Assembly: GCA_023212645.1 (NCBI GenBank)
Contig: JALBYC010000011.1
Span: 186,001 to 250,000 of the forward strand
DNA: 64,000 nt
Source of the DNA: Farysia itapuensis
Taxonomy: Eukaryota > Basidiomycota > Ustilaginomycetes > Ustilaginales > Ustilaginaceae
Reading direction: 5' to 3'
A program made the translations under genes and the position numbers. Positions 1-10,784 of this stretch are shown here, piece by piece; the stretch's first letter is position 1, and each line of letters starts with the position of its first letter. The notes under the pieces are model-generated. The model ran no database searches. It saw only the letters and a program-made list of their open reading frames with translations, and was not told the origin of the DNA.

Positions 1-23
1 CCCATCTTGGCTTTCTTTGACAT
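1..23 (-). CDS. Possible 5' end of a gene leaving the left edge
   Basis: On the minus strand an ATG at 23 opens a short frame reading MSKKAKM before the window ends. The lysine-rich start and an A at -3 (AAGATG) are compatible with a real start codon divergent from the gene at 528. Only seven codons are visible, so no function can be given and the call could be chance. Confidence 0.3.
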
Positions 24-527
24 CTTGAAGGCGAGCGCTGATGGGTGACAATGGGTGTCTCGCTAGGATGGCATTGAAAGTGGAGGACGATGAGCAAGGA
101 TGGGTGGTACTAGCAAGCGCACTAACCAGCGTCGAGACACTCGAGCGCGCAATTTGACATTTTTGAGTTTCCGAGTTGTTGATGTGTTGAACGACATTCT
201 ACCTCACGCGTCCTGGTCCAACACCATCTATCACGTGGCACCAACACTTCTCTCCTATGCGTTCATTCCTCAATGACAGTCAGAGTGAACTCAGAAGCTA
301 CGAGATTGTTCCTGCTGGGTCAAACAGGCCTCGTTTAGATACTTGGTGGGAGCAGAAGAGAAGGGAGCTCTGCTTCACGTGACGCAACGCGCTCAAAAGC
401 CACGTAGTCGAAAGTGTTAAATTCTACTTTTTCGGTTGAGCGAGCCGTGTTTCATTGAGTGTTGGTCTCTGCCGTTGTCGGTTGCCAGATCCTCCTTCAT
501 CGTCTTCAACACTCAGAGACGAGCACG
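24..527. promoter_or_regulatory. Upstream region of the GBD/FH3 gene
   Basis: About 500 bp without a convincing gene. It carries two CACGTG E-box palindromes at 232-237 and 376-381 and one ACGCGT (MluI-box core) at 206-211. CACGTG is the core bound by bHLH factors of the Cbf1/Pho4 type in fungi. Whether these copies are used here is unknown, and motifs this short occur by chance. Confidence 0.35.
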
Positions 528-2852
528 ATGAGCTCCAGCAATGGCTCTTCGCGCATCCTTCCGGGGCAGTATTCGCGTCATGCTCCCGTCATTCCACAGC
601 GGAGCTCGTCTCCAGTCAAGCCAGCGCTGGTGTCGGCACAGACTCGCTCACCTGGAAAGGAAAACGATCCACACTTCGCAGAGCCGTCTTCCCCAACACG
701 AGGAAGAGCACCGCTGCCCACAGATTCGAAATTTCGTCTGAGAGGTACATCGCCGGACAGCCCAACGAAGGAAGCCTCCGGATCGCTGTTCGGCTCGCTG
801 AGCCCCATCAAAAAGAGTTTGCGTAGTCGCAGTCGCAGTCGAAGCAGAATCTTTGGCAAAGACAAGACAGACACTTCCACAGCCAGCATCAACCAGTACG
901 CTTCAACGCGCACTCCGCAACAAATTGATGCCGACTTCATCGACTTGCTTGACGAGATGCAGGTCCATCCTGATCTGAGGACGAAGCTCCTTGCCCTCAA
1001 TTCCACCGTTAAGTCGAACATGCTTCAAGGTCAAGCAACGCTCAGTCTCGCCGCATTTGGCGATTTCGAGTCAGGCAGCTCCTCTGAAGCGCACAATAAA
1101 TCTGCACGCAAGCCTATTCCAGACGTGTTGAAGGAGCGTTCTGGCCGTCCGCAGTCCACCTTTATTGACCACCGACGTACTGCAACGTCGCCTGCTGCCA
1201 ACCTTACCGCACCACAAGGTCCTGTCGCATCGCACAGCAACAGCGCCGGACCCGAGCGCCTTCCATCGACCGTAGAGTCTTTTGGATCAGTGGCAAGTAA
1301 TGGAAGTGGCAGCAGGATTCGTGCCATGTCAGTCGGCGATAAGAGCAGCGGTCCACTGGGTAAGGAGACCCCCGAGAGCTTTGCGACAATGCTCAAGTGC
1401 AATGATGCAGCGAGAATTGATGTTGCACGAGTCAAGCGAATGCGAGCAGTGGTCGCTTCAGAATCACCCGCCTGGATCTCTGCTTTCATCGGGGCCGACT
1501 GTGGTGGATATGATGCAATGCTTTTCCGTCTGGACGAACTACTGAGCATGGAGTGGAGAGAAGAGCAGCACGACGATATGCTTCTGCACGAGCTACTTCG
1601 CTGCTTTGTCGCCCTCAATACTACCGAGATTGGCCGACAGGCATTGGCGTCCAAAGCGCCACGACCGTTTGGCGCGCTGGTCGAGCTGCTTTTCAGCGAA
1701 AAGAAGCCAGGCGATCTGTCGACGCGCAAGCTCATCGTCGACCTCCTTCACATCTTGCTCCATTTACAATTACCAGCGTCGCAAAGTCACTCTCACTCAT
1801 CGCTCAATTACCTGCTCGCCTTGCTGCAAAACCCAGTCGACCCGGCCAAGGAAGCAGTGGTGGACTTTATCAAGGAGACGCACATTCCGCGTGTCTTCAA
1901 GACCTATGTCGTGGAAATGGCTGGCGTGTGTCGCGACTACTTCTGGATCTTTTGCCACTCGCAGAACTACTTCTGGCGATGGGACGAGATGCAAGATGGT
2001 CAGAGGGACAGTATTCAGGGTCCCAAGGTGCCCGGTGGCATGACGGGGGGTGTGGAATTCGAAGCAATGGCGTACCTCACCGCCCACCTACGGCTGATCA
2101 ACACGGTCGCAGAGGTACTGGCGCACTGGAAGCCGCATCAATTGCCCACTCCCCACATGTCAGCTCTCGAACTGCACACAAATCTGTTTGCGTCTGGGAT
2201 GGAGCGTGTGCTTGCCACTCTGCGCAAGTCATCGCAGCATTACTATGCATCGACGCACTTGGAGCTTGCAAAGTATCTCGACTCAGCCTCTCGCGCCGGA
2301 TTTACTTTGCCCTACCACCTCACAGACTGGCTTACCACCTCGACGGTCAGTCACGCGCCCCATCTCCCTCCTATCCTGCAAGTCCCGTCAATCCTGCCTC
2401 CTGCCGCTGCGAGTTCACCAGCACCAGCCGGGTACGGCCTCGCCGCTCAATACATTGCTCCGGCCCCGCCTCAGCGTCAATCCTCCTGTGCTACCGCAGA
2501 GACAGTGATTCCTGCTCGTTCTGACCCAATGCCGGACGAAGAAGCGTTTTGGAACTTTGACCAGCCTGCCATCGCCTCAGTCCCACAAGACCCTGCACCC
2601 ACCGCGGAAGAAACGACGACGCAAGCGCAGCCAACCGCGCCGTTCAGTCTGGCCGACTTTGACAGCCAATTCTTCGTGTTCCCATCACCAGCACGCAATA
2701 CGCCGCCCGTAGAAGAGAAATTACTGGCCCAATCAACGACTGTGCGGCCAGAACTGCCCACCGTTGGCTCTGTCGTCGGCTCAGCCATTCGCAAATGGGA
2801 GAGCAGGTCCAACCCTTCTTCCAATCCCGTCGTTCCAAAGCCTCGCCGCTAG
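528..2852 (+). CDS. GBD/FH3 domain protein, formin-like regulator without FH2
   Basis: A 774-residue protein. The start is the ATG at 528; upstream in-frame codons are only GTG/TTG. The first 120 residues are Ser/Pro-rich and basic, with a run of SRSRSR. From about residue 130 (motif DADFIDLLDEMQ) to about 590 the sequence resembles the GTPase-binding domain plus FH3 armadillo region of diaphanous formins. The rest is disordered and Pro/Ala-rich, with no FH1 or FH2 domain. In formins this region binds Rho-GTP and regulates autoinhibition and localisation. GBD/FH3 proteins lacking FH2 are known in fungi, for example fission yeast Rid1. I infer a Rho/Cdc42-binding scaffold for polarity or septation. 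Domain identity is fairly sure; the role is not. Confidence 0.7.
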   Translation: MSSSNGSSRILPGQYSRHAPVIPQRSSSPVKPALVSAQTRSPGKENDPHFAEPSSPTRGRAPLPTDSKFRLRGTSPDSPTKEASGSLFGSLSPIKKSLRSRSRSRSRIFGKDKTDTSTASINQYASTRTPQQIDADFIDLLDEMQVHPDLRTKLLALNSTVKSNMLQGQATLSLAAFGDFESGSSSEAHNKSARKPIPDVLKERSGRPQSTFIDHRRTATSPAANLTAPQGPVASHSNSAGPERLPSTVESFGSVASNGSGSRIRAMSVGDKSSGPLGKETPESFATMLKCNDAARIDVARVKRMRAVVASESPAWISAFIGADCGGYDAMLFRLDELLSMEWREEQHDDMLLHELLRCFVALNTTEIGRQALASKAPRPFGALVELLFSEKKPGDLSTRKLIVDLLHILLHLQLPASQSHSHSSLNYLLALLQNPVDPAKEAVVDFIKETHIPRVFKTYVVEMAGVCRDYFWIFCHSQNYFWRWDEMQDGQRDSIQGPKVPGGMTGGVEFEAMAYLTAHLRLINTVAEVLAHWKPHQLPTPHMSALELHTNLFASGMERVLATLRKSSQHYYASTHLELAKYLDSASRAGFTLPYHLTDWLTTSTVSHAPHLPPILQVPSILPPAAASSPAPAGYGLAAQYIAPAPPQRQSSCATAETVIPARSDPMPDEEAFWNFDQPAIASVPQDPAPTAEETTTQAQPTAPFSLADFDSQFFVFPSPARNTPPVEEKLLAQSTTVRPELPTVGSVVGSAIRKWESRSNPSSNPVVPKPRR

Positions 2853-3056
2853 CACACCTTTTGCGTCCTGGTGCAGCTCACTTGTTTTTCTTTTGACCCA
2901 CATTTGTTCGCTCTCATGTTGCATTTCTCTAGTCGCTTGCTCAATCGGGTATATCGTTCATGTTCCACGTTTTGTCTTTGCGTGCACATTCGTGTGCGCA
3001 TAATGTGGTATTGCGTGAGTGGGGTGGGTGATTGTTGCAGCAAGCGAAAATGTGGA

Positions 3057-5663
3057 TTATCTAGAAACAGTCTTGTCAATGGTTTGGGAAGAGGATGCAA
3101 GGCCTGGTGTTTGCAGTTCTTCAGGAGGCGGGGGAGGAGCGCTGCTTTCGCCCTTGCGCTTGAGCTTGCCCTTCTTGTCGAGGTACTGATCCGCCTCGTC
3201 TGCACCAGCGAATGGACGGGCACCCAACAGATTGCGCATGTCTTCGCGCGTAATCACCTCCTTTTCCAGTAGAAGCTGTGCCACTTTTTCAACGTCAGCT
3301 TTGTGGTCTGTGAGCAGCTTTGTCGTGCGTTGATGTGCTTCGCTGACCATCTTGCGTACTTCAAAGTCCAGCATTTCGCCGGTTCGCTCCGAGTATGGCT
3401 TGTGCATCGATTCCTGATCCGTGCGGTACGAGACAGGACCAAGCTCTTTGTTCATGCCGTACGACGCGCAGATCTCAAACGCCATGCGTGTAATCTTGGA
3501 CAAATCGTCCTGTGCGCCAGTGGTGATGGTGGTAAAGAAGATCTCTTCCGAGACTCGACCGCCCAGAGTCATGCACATTCGGTCGATCAGCTGCTCGGTC
3601 GAAAATAGGAAACGCTCTTTGGGCAAGTACTGCGCATACCCGAGAGCGCCAACACCTCGTGGAATAATCGAGACTTTGAGCAAAGGGTCGGCGTGTTCCA
3701 AGAACCAGCCGCAGACGGCGTGTCCAGCTTCATGATACGCCACCGTCTTCTTCTCCTCCGGGGACAAGACACGCGACTTCTTCTCCAGGCCGGCAATGAC
3801 TCGCTCGATTGCCGATTCAAAGTGGTGTTCGTCAACAGACTCGGCACCGCCTCTAGCGGCGATAAGAGCAGCTTCGTTACACACGTTGGCGACGTCAGCA
3901 CCGCTGAACCCGGGCGTCAAAGTACTCAACTTCTCGGCGAGCAAGTCGTTCACGACACTCTTGTCGAGCGTCAAAGGCTTAAGGTGCACCAAGAAGATGT
4001 CTTTTCGGCCCGAAATATCTGGTCGGTCAATCGCGATGTGTCGGTCGAATCGTCCGGGACGCATGAGAGCCGCGTCGAGCACATCCGGTCTGTTGGTACC
4101 GGCAAGCACAACGACGTGTTCCTCGGTGCCGAAACCATCCATTTGGACGAGCAGCTCGTTGAGTGTGGATTCACGTTCGTCATTGCCGCCAAAGTTGCCT
4201 CCCTTTCCACGGCTCTTGCCAATAGCGTCAATCTCGTCGATAAAGATGATGCAAGGTGCGTTCTTCTTGGCGTTGGCGAACATGTCTCGCACTCGGCTGG
4301 GACCGACACCAACAAACATTTCAACAAACTCCGAACCAGAGACGGACAAGAAAGGCACGCCAGCCTCGCCTGCAGTGGCCTTGGCTAGAAGCGTTTTACC
4401 GGTACCGGGTGGACCGGAGAGGATAGCGCCACGCGGAATCTTGGCACCTAGCTTCTCGTACTTTTCGGGCTTCTTGAGGAAATTGACAAACTCCATAATC
4501 TCCTCTTTGGCCTCGTCCATTCCGGCAACATTGCTGAATTTGGTCTTAACGTCGGTCTCCTGGTTGAACATCTTGGCTCTGCTTTTACCGATGCCAAAGA
4601 TACCACCGGGACCACCGCCTCCGCCACCGCCCATGGCACCGCCGGCGGCTCTTCTTGACATCCAGAAGAGAAGGCCACCGATGAGGAGCGTAGGTGCAAA
4701 GTGAAGGAGCGTGGAGAACGTTGAGATTTCTTCGTGGTAGGCAACGGGGATTCGCTCGTTGGGTGGAATGCCGAGCTCTTTCTGTGCTTCGTCGAGTCGG
4801 CGCTCAAAGGCTTCGACCGAACCTACGCTGAACCAGTATGCTGCAGTGGTTGCGCCTGTTGAAGTGCCAGTCTTGCCATCAGGCGAAGAGGAAGGGTACA
4901 TTGAGCCGGTGGCGTTGGAATGCAAGTAGATCTTGACCTTGGATCGGTTGACCACTTCGAGGCGATCGACGAGGCCTTTGTCAAGAATCGCTGAGCGGAA
5001 CTCTTGCCATGTGATTTCTCTGCTGTTGGTGGAGGATGAGGTGAGTCGGTAGAACAAGTAGGTTGACACGATGGTGACGAGAACGGAGTTGAGATTGATG
5101 CGAACTTCTGTGGCACCTTCTGGTACGCCCTTTGGTCCAAACTTGGACTTCTTCTTCTCGCCTTCTTCGTCCTTGCTGTTCTTGTCATCGTCGTTTTGAT
5201 TCTTCTTCTCGCTGGACGCACCCTTCTCGCTTTCGAAAAACTGCTTGATCGCCTTTGGCAGGTCCCGACTGAGGTCTTTGAATCCTTTCTCCAGCCACTC
5301 GTCGTATTCTTCCTTGCTCATCGGCTTATCGGTTTCGTCTTTCTTCTCCTCAGATGCCTGCTTCGCGTCGTCTTTCTTGCCACCGTCCTTCTTGACAGCA
5401 TCCTTCTTGCCGTCGTCTTTGCTTGGTTCCTCCTTCTTATTCTTCCCTGTCTTCTTGTCGCTTTCAACCGGGGTGGCATATGACCTAGACTGTACGTGAG
5501 ATGCAAGTCGACCAAGCTGACCTGTTCTGATCACACTGTGCTGCAACGAGATGGGCGAGGACCTTTGGAAGGTAGACAAGGAGCGAGACGCCAATTGCGA
5601 AGACGTCGAGGTGGACGCCAGAGCCAGTCGCCCGGCGGAGCGAGACGTCACTAAGCGCAACAT
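3057..5663 (-). CDS. AFG3: Mitochondrial m-AAA protease subunit AFG3
   Basis: An 868-residue ATP-dependent zinc metalloprotease of the mitochondrial inner membrane. It degrades unassembled membrane proteins and processes precursors, usually as a hetero-oligomer with Yta12. Seen in order: an Arg/Ser-rich presequence, a very Lys/Asp/Glu-rich linker (about 70-185), a first membrane segment (about 190-208), the FtsH extracellular domain, a second membrane segment followed by a Gly-rich stretch, Walker A GPPGTGKT (about 416), Walker [12 protein letters not shown] (about 471), and the zinc site HEAGH (about 641) in the FtsH peptidase domain. The motifs LSVSGSEF and [12 protein letters not shown] match Afg3 more closely than Yta12. 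Single exon; starts at the ATG next to the presequence. Confidence 0.93.
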   Translation of the reverse strand: MLRLVTSRSAGRLALASTSTSSQLASRSLSTFQRSSPISLQHSVIRTGQLGRLASHVQSRSYATPVESDKKTGKNKKEEPSKDDGKKDAVKKDGGKKDDAKQASEEKKDETDKPMSKEEYDEWLEKGFKDLSRDLPKAIKQFFESEKGASSEKKNQNDDDKNSKDEEGEKKKSKFGPKGVPEGATEVRINLNSVLVTIVSTYLFYRLTSSSTNSREITWQEFRSAILDKGLVDRLEVVNRSKVKIYLHSNATGSMYPSSSPDGKTGTSTGATTAAYWFSVGSVEAFERRLDEAQKELGIPPNERIPVAYHEEISTFSTLLHFAPTLLIGGLLFWMSRRAAGGAMGGGGGGGPGGIFGIGKSRAKMFNQETDVKTKFSNVAGMDEAKEEIMEFVNFLKKPEKYEKLGAKIPRGAILSGPPGTGKTLLAKATAGEAGVPFLSVSGSEFVEMFVGVGPSRVRDMFANAKKNAPCIIFIDEIDAIGKSRGKGGNFGGNDERESTLNELLVQMDGFGTEEHVVVLAGTNRPDVLDAALMRPGRFDRHIAIDRPDISGRKDIFLVHLKPLTLDKSVVNDLLAEKLSTLTPGFSGADVANVCNEAALIAARGGAESVDEHHFESAIERVIAGLEKKSRVLSPEEKKTVAYHEAGHAVCGWFLEHADPLLKVSIIPRGVGALGYAQYLPKERFLFSTEQLIDRMCMTLGGRVSEEIFFTTITTGAQDDLSKITRMAFEICASYGMNKELGPVSYRTDQESMHKPYSERTGEMLDFEVRKMVSEAHQRTTKLLTDHKADVEKVAQLLLEKEVITREDMRNLLGARPFAGADEADQYLDKKGKLKRKGESSAPPPPPEELQTPGLASSSQTIDKTVSR

Positions 5664-6274
5664 CCTGTTGCAATGACGGCTCCTGATTGCTTAGTCTGGC
5701 TAGAGACCTGGAGCAGACGAGTGAACTTTTTGCTTGGTTGTGTGTTGAAAGAAGCGAGGAAGCAGAGCTTGAGTAGGATATTGCTCACATTCCAAACGGC
5801 TGAGCGCTGAGCTCATCCGCTGTAATCTGATTTTGTACGGCCCTTTTCAGGTCATCCGACGGGCGCGTGTCCCTTCTGGCTTTCCCAGATCACTCGGACC
5901 GTAAAAGCTGCATCGGGATGCCGATTGATAACCTTCAGACGGTCTTCGCATTCGTGCTCACTCCTGCCGACCCAAGCCGGCTGAAATCTCAGAAGCTGAA
6001 CAATAGTACGTTACTTCGACTAAGCGCTGAACAGAACGTTAGCTTTCGAAGACACTGTGTCTGACCGCGAGGCCATAGAGGAACCCGGGCAGCGCTGGCG
6101 AAGAGCCGATCTCTAACAGTGGCTTCCTCCACTTCACAATCTTCCAGCACGTTCAGCTGCGTGCGAACTTGATGAGCATATCAGAAGCATAAACTTTGTC
6201 AAAACCATCACGGACAAGAACCTCGGGTGCAGGCGAGAAGTTTGCAAAGAGAGGCTGTCGGCTCAAAAAAACAA
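5664..6274. promoter_or_regulatory. Divergent promoter region, AFG3 / SQS1
   Basis: A 611-bp gap between two divergent start codons. The short frames here (for example 5867-6064) begin with non-ATG codons and have no recognisable content. I see no repeat or RNA gene. It presumably holds both promoters and 5' leaders. Confidence 0.4.
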
Positions 6275-9200
6275 ATGCCTAAGAACGGACGTGGCGGAGG
6301 CTTCCCCAACCGTGGTGGCGTTAGAGGAGGCGGAGCAGGGTCAGGTCGAGGCCGAGGTCTCGGCTTTGTACCCTTCAGTGGCCACGGTAACACCTTAGGA
6401 GGCGCTAGTGGCGAAAGTAGCGACACACAAAACGGTGCGCGTGGTGGCGGCCGTGGTGGAAAACCCTATCGCGGACGAGGCAGAGGTGGCAATCTGTCAG
6501 TGCAAGGTCAGAATCGTGTCGCCTTTAACTACGCCGATCTCTCACAGGGTCGTGCTACTGCAAGCGCAGAGCAAGACGGACAACAGGCTGACGACGACTT
6601 TGTCATTGAGCCTCACTCGCGGTACGTCCACAAGACTAAGCCCCACCTTGAGGACGCTCAACACTCGAACAACGAGCGCAAGCGTACGCCACACTCCAAT
6701 GCTCAGTCATCGCAGATCCCCGTCGAGGCGATTGCTTACGCTTCGGGATCGCGCGACGTGAACCCAAGGTTTCGACGAGGCATCACTCCCACTTCTTTTC
6801 CCGAATTTCATACGAGTAGAGGCACGAGCGGCTACAAGCAACGACCGCCCGAGGAGACTGAAGATGCACGTTATCTTGCTGGCGTTCCAGGATTGCGTCG
6901 CCAACAGCATAGGCCTTCGCGCTTCGAGCCCCGCGCCAATCCTTACGGTGACTCGCTTCGAAAGCCTGTCACTTTCGTCAAAGCTGTTCACACACCTGAA
7001 GCGGATCCGCTTGATGAAGAACAGCAACAAACCAAGGAGCCGGCTGCTCAAGCATTGGACGCGTTCCAAAAGGCGTCACATGCATTCGACCCCTTCAGCC
7101 ATCCAACCAAACACGCCGGCCTCGGGTTCTCGAACAAGACCGAGGAGAAGACGCAGAGCGTGAGTCAAGAACCCCCTGAAGCATTCGAATTTGATGAGAC
7201 GATGGAGCAAGATGAGGTCAACGCTTTACTAGCTGCGTTCCCCGGCTCTAAGGAACTCGACGCGGGAGAGTCCATGCTTGAAAGCGGGTCAGCATTTGAT
7301 CTTATGCCCATGCCCTCCATCTTGATCGGCAAAGATGCTCCAGCACCAAGACTCGAGAAAGAGGATGTGAGTGTACCGGACAAGGAAACCCTAAGCGCAG
7401 AAATTCGCGTGAAACAAGAGGTGGATCCTCTACCTGCAAGTATCACAGAGCCACTTGAGTTCGTCGAGTCTGATTCCGAGGAGATGCGGCAGTTAGATGC
7501 TATTCTTGCTCAGAGCAGACTTGAAACGAGTGAGACGCAGCATGCAGTCGAAGGACAAGAGGATTTGGAAGCGAGCGAAGACGTCGGATTTGTCATCGAT
7601 CTTACTGGGTCGGTTCCTACTGAAGACCAGCCAGTGCCCACTCAACAACGCAACAGGGTCGCACTAGGCGACGTTCTTCCTCCCACCTCTGTGCAGCCTT
7701 CATCCGGCTTGCAGCAAAAGACGCGGACACCCAAGAAGCAACGGAAGCGCGTTCCTCGAGAAGGTGATTCAGACCTCGATTGGGGCAGCGACGGACCACC
7801 TGGACAACGTGAAGATGGGAACAATACAGACGGCGAGATCGTGGCCGGTGCTGCCGGAATCTCGTTCTCAGACGCACATGCTGCTCAAGAGTCTACCCAA
7901 GCTCAACCTCAGGGTCGGCTCTTAGATGAGCTCATGTTGGCACGGGCCATACGCGCAGACCGACACGAGTGGGACACGTCCGATCGCGAAATGACATCGA
8001 TACAACTGCCCAACGCCAAGACGCGTAAAAGAGGCGGCGAACGAGCCAAACGATCTATGCCCAACAAGGCTGCCAGCCTACGGAAAGCCGCCGAGACGTC
8101 TCGTGCACGTAAAGAGCACGAGGCTGCTGCTGTCGCCGATTACATGGAGAACATCATGAACCAGCAAGACGACTCAGACGACGACGGTGAGGTTGACCAT
8201 ATCTTGGCTCACAGCGCCGCCGAGGGATCTGCAAAGCCAACAAATCGTACCGTCTTGGACATCATGTCCCAGTTCCTGCATGGGATGGACCCACAAAAGG
8301 GCGGAAAGCAACTGAGCTTTGGCGATGTCCAGGATGAGATCAACATTGCCGAAACCAAGGAGTGGATGACGGAGAGCGAGGATGAGAGTGACAGTGAAAG
8401 TCCGGATGCAGCTCTCGTTGCTCAACCCACTCGATCGCAGATCTCGGCTATTGCCGCACGCAAGCAGAATGCCAAGCAAGGTGCAGACGCGATGACACCC
8501 GAGAGGTTCGAGCATGAAGAGGATGAAGAAGACCTGGTAGAGCAGCTGCGCGTCATCCTCGCGGGTCATTCAAACAGTGAAACCGATTCAGGAAGTCCCC
8601 ATCCATACAGTGACGATGCCGACTCGGACGACTTGGACAGCGACGCCGACGATGATGTTGAGGAATCCGACGAGGTTTCTGGTTCTGGCTCTGACGATAC
8701 CGATTCAGAAGAAGACGAATCGGACGACGCCGATGACGGCATGTTTCAAGGCAAGAACTCGTGGGCCGACGATGACGAAGATTTCATCAAGGCGCTCTCT
8801 GCCAAGATGGGTCCGGGCAAGAAATCACAGAAGGACGTGTTCAAGGCCATCTCCAGGGGTGACTTTTCCGAGTTGGTGGATGATGAGATGGAGATTGACT
8901 CAGACGATCCAGCATTCGGGCTCGGATCTGTGCCTACTGCACGCAATGGCAAACGAAAGGGACGTAAATGGAACGAGGACGATCTCTGGGCTGAAGAGTT
9001 GCAGAAGCAGTGGGACAAGGACCGCGTTTCCAAAGCGGTGCGCAAACAACAACGCAACATGGAGAAAGCAGCGGTAGCGCTCAATCCTTACCCAAATACA
9101 CACGGCAAGGTCTCAAAGAAGGCAGCCAAACAGATGCGACGTTCGGAGAAGCGAGAGGCGCGCGCCGCTCTCAAAGCTCATGGCAACAACGCGCTCGCTG

Positions 9201-9844
9201 CCATCCAGGCTGCTGGTGGCATCGATGCTGTGGATCAAGGTCTGCTGGCATTTGGTGGCCGAGGAACGGATCTATCGTCGATCGGACTGGATCAGCGCTT
9301 CGCTTTCAACATGGATGAGCTGGACGAACAGATACACATGTTCCTGGCCGACAGGGGCAAGTCGACGTTGACGCTTCAGGCGATGGACAAGTTTGCACGA
9401 GCCGAGGTGCACCAACTGGCAGCCGCTTACAATCTCAAGTCACAGAGCAAGGGCAAAGGTGATAACCGCTTCCCTACACTGATCAAGACTTCGCGGTCAG
9501 GCGTCAATGTGAATGAGCGTAAAGTTCGACGCATCCTGCTGAGCAATTCAGGCGCCAGCTTCGGCAATGACGCTGGTCGCTCTGACTTCAAGAACAAGAA
9601 CAAGCGCTTAGGCAAAGGAGCGCGCCGAATGGTCGGTCAAGACGGAGGAGGTGCGCCTGCGCCCAAGAACAGAGAGGGCGAAATGGTCGGCTACGGCGCC
9701 GATAAGATCGGCGCGGACAATATCGGTCATCGACTGCTCGCCGCTATGGGTTGGAGTGAAGGCATGGGTATCGGTCATTCAGGCGGCATGGCGGATCCGG
9801 TCGCCGCAACAGTCAAGATCACCAAGGGCGGTCTCGGATTCTAG
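6275..9844 (+). CDS. SQS1: R3H and G-patch protein, SQS1-like splicing factor
   Basis: A 1189-residue protein beginning at the ATG at 6275 (context acaaATG); upstream in-frame codons are non-ATG. The N-terminus is an RGG/RG-rich segment typical of RNA binding. The middle is long, acidic and Ser-rich (about 700-870). Near the C-terminus come an R3H domain (about 1013-1090) and a terminal G-patch (about 1143-1189, with GHRLLAAMGWSEGMGIG). This order matches Sqs1/Pfa1, a G-patch activator of the DEAH helicase Prp43 in splicing and ribosome biogenesis. Likely nuclear. The yeast protein is shorter (about 770 residues); the extra length lies in low-complexity sequence. Single exon. Confidence 0.85.
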   Translation: MPKNGRGGGFPNRGGVRGGGAGSGRGRGLGFVPFSGHGNTLGGASGESSDTQNGARGGGRGGKPYRGRGRGGNLSVQGQNRVAFNYADLSQGRATASAEQDGQQADDDFVIEPHSRYVHKTKPHLEDAQHSNNERKRTPHSNAQSSQIPVEAIAYASGSRDVNPRFRRGITPTSFPEFHTSRGTSGYKQRPPEETEDARYLAGVPGLRRQQHRPSRFEPRANPYGDSLRKPVTFVKAVHTPEADPLDEEQQQTKEPAAQALDAFQKASHAFDPFSHPTKHAGLGFSNKTEEKTQSVSQEPPEAFEFDETMEQDEVNALLAAFPGSKELDAGESMLESGSAFDLMPMPSILIGKDAPAPRLEKEDVSVPDKETLSAEIRVKQEVDPLPASITEPLEFVESDSEEMRQLDAILAQSRLETSETQHAVEGQEDLEASEDVGFVIDLTGSVPTEDQPVPTQQRNRVALGDVLPPTSVQPSSGLQQKTRTPKKQRKRVPREGDSDLDWGSDGPPGQREDGNNTDGEIVAGAAGISFSDAHAAQESTQAQPQGRLLDELMLARAIRADRHEWDTSDREMTSIQLPNAKTRKRGGERAKRSMPNKAASLRKAAETSRARKEHEAAAVADYMENIMNQQDDSDDDGEVDHILAHSAAEGSAKPTNRTVLDIMSQFLHGMDPQKGGKQLSFGDVQDEINIAETKEWMTESEDESDSESPDAALVAQPTRSQISAIAARKQNAKQGADAMTPERFEHEEDEEDLVEQLRVILAGHSNSETDSGSPHPYSDDADSDDLDSDADDDVEESDEVSGSGSDDTDSEEDESDDADDGMFQGKNSWADDDEDFIKALSAKMGPGKKSQKDVFKAISRGDFSELVDDEMEIDSDDPAFGLGSVPTARNGKRKGRKWNEDDLWAEELQKQWDKDRVSKAVRKQQRNMEKAAVALNPYPNTHGKVSKKAAKQMRRSEKREARAALKAHGNNALAAIQAAGGIDAVDQGLLAFGGRGTDLSSIGLDQRFAFNMDELDEQIHMFLADRGKSTLTLQAMDKFARAEVHQLAAAYNLKSQSKGKGDNRFPTLIKTSRSGVNVNERKVRRILLSNSGASFGNDAGRSDFKNKNKRLGKGARRMVGQDGGGAPAPKNREGEMVGYGADKIGADNIGHRLLAAMGWSEGMGIGHSGGMADPVAATVKITKGGLGF

Positions 9845-10037
9845 ATGAAGCGTTGCATTCACAATTGCGACCAGCACACAACCTTCCAACTATTTCATCC
9901 CGCCGTCTGGGCTTCGTTGGGTTCGTAAGCACACACAATTAGCAGAAATTTCATGACATCTATGACCTGGAGTGAGAAACATGAGCAAGGGAAGGGTAAC
10001 GTTACAATGGATGTATGTACGCCGAATAGGTGAAATG

Positions 10038-10577
10038 CTAAAGGTCTAGCTTGCTAGCGGCAGCAAAGGTGGACTGCCTAATGCCTTCGACGATGGCGGT
10101 GCTGGATGCAGGGATACCGGAAAGCAAGCTTGCCGCTTGAGAGGCTGCAGCCGCCGCTTTGGGAGCCGATGCACCCAGTGAGTCGATCCCGGACGCTGAC
10201 GTTGCTGAAGATGGAACCGTGCCGTAGACGTAGTACATGGCGCGTCGAGCTACAAAGTGGATGTGGCGCGGGAAGTAGAATATCAACGAGTAGAGAATGA
10301 GAGATGTGAGAGTCGTGAAGACCATGATGACGAGAAACACTTCCCATGCCTCGAGCATGGACAGGGCAAAGACGGACTCAATGTGCCAGTAGATGCCAAA
10401 CAGCTTGCGTTCGATAAAGACGAGCGGATTCCACGACGTCTCCTTGCGATACGCATGAGAGATGGGGGCGTTCTTTTGAGACTGTAAAGTCATTGGTGCT
10501 GACTCTGTTGCTGTGGCAGTCGAAGAGGAAGAGGAGAGGGATCGAGACATGGTAGAAGCAGGAGACGGAGAGGCCAT
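10038..10577 (-). CDS. Serine palmitoyltransferase small subunit (ssSPT-like)
   Basis: A 179-residue protein from the ATG at 10577; the Met at 10550 is a possible alternative start. Residues about 55-105 contain the core of the small SPT subunit: an aromatic stretch YWHIESVFALSMLEAWE followed by one hydrophobic membrane segment and FYFPRHI, matching the YxxLxxxYMLEPWE...FMPQH pattern of human SPTSSA. Such subunits bind the Lcb1/Lcb2 catalytic dimer in the ER membrane and stimulate the first step of sphingolipid synthesis. The family is usually about 70-80 residues; here it has a Ser/Thr-rich N-terminal extension and an Ala/Ser-rich tail. The frame is open upstream to 11183, but that part overlaps the divergent CSN3 gene and is not credible. 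Confidence 0.78.
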   Translation of the reverse strand: MASPSPASTMSRSLSSSSSTATATESAPMTLQSQKNAPISHAYRKETSWNPLVFIERKLFGIYWHIESVFALSMLEAWEVFLVIMVFTTLTSLILYSLIFYFPRHIHFVARRAMYYVYGTVPSSATSASGIDSLGASAPKAAAAASQAASLLSGIPASSTAIVEGIRQSTFAAASKLDL

Positions 10578-10784
10578 GCTGAGAGTATTGAGAACAACAC
10601 TCTCCTCCAGAGCCAAAATCTCTTTTGCTCTAAGCTGCAGGACCGCGAATCGAAATTTCGGAAAACCGCGCGTAGTGTTAGAGCTCAACTTTATGTGGAG
10701 CATTTCGACTTTTCGCGCTTGTCCTCGTGCTCGTGCGCCATCGCTGTACAGAAGTGTTGATCTTCTCAGCACAGCACTCATACA

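Noticed and set aside
3693..4704. Overlapping plus-strand frames opposite AFG3
   Set aside because: They lie wholly inside the conserved AAA and peptidase coding region and have no recognisable domains.
6227..6274. Upstream extension of SQS1
   Set aside because: The extended frame begins with GTG; the first ATG at 6275 leads straight into the RGG region.
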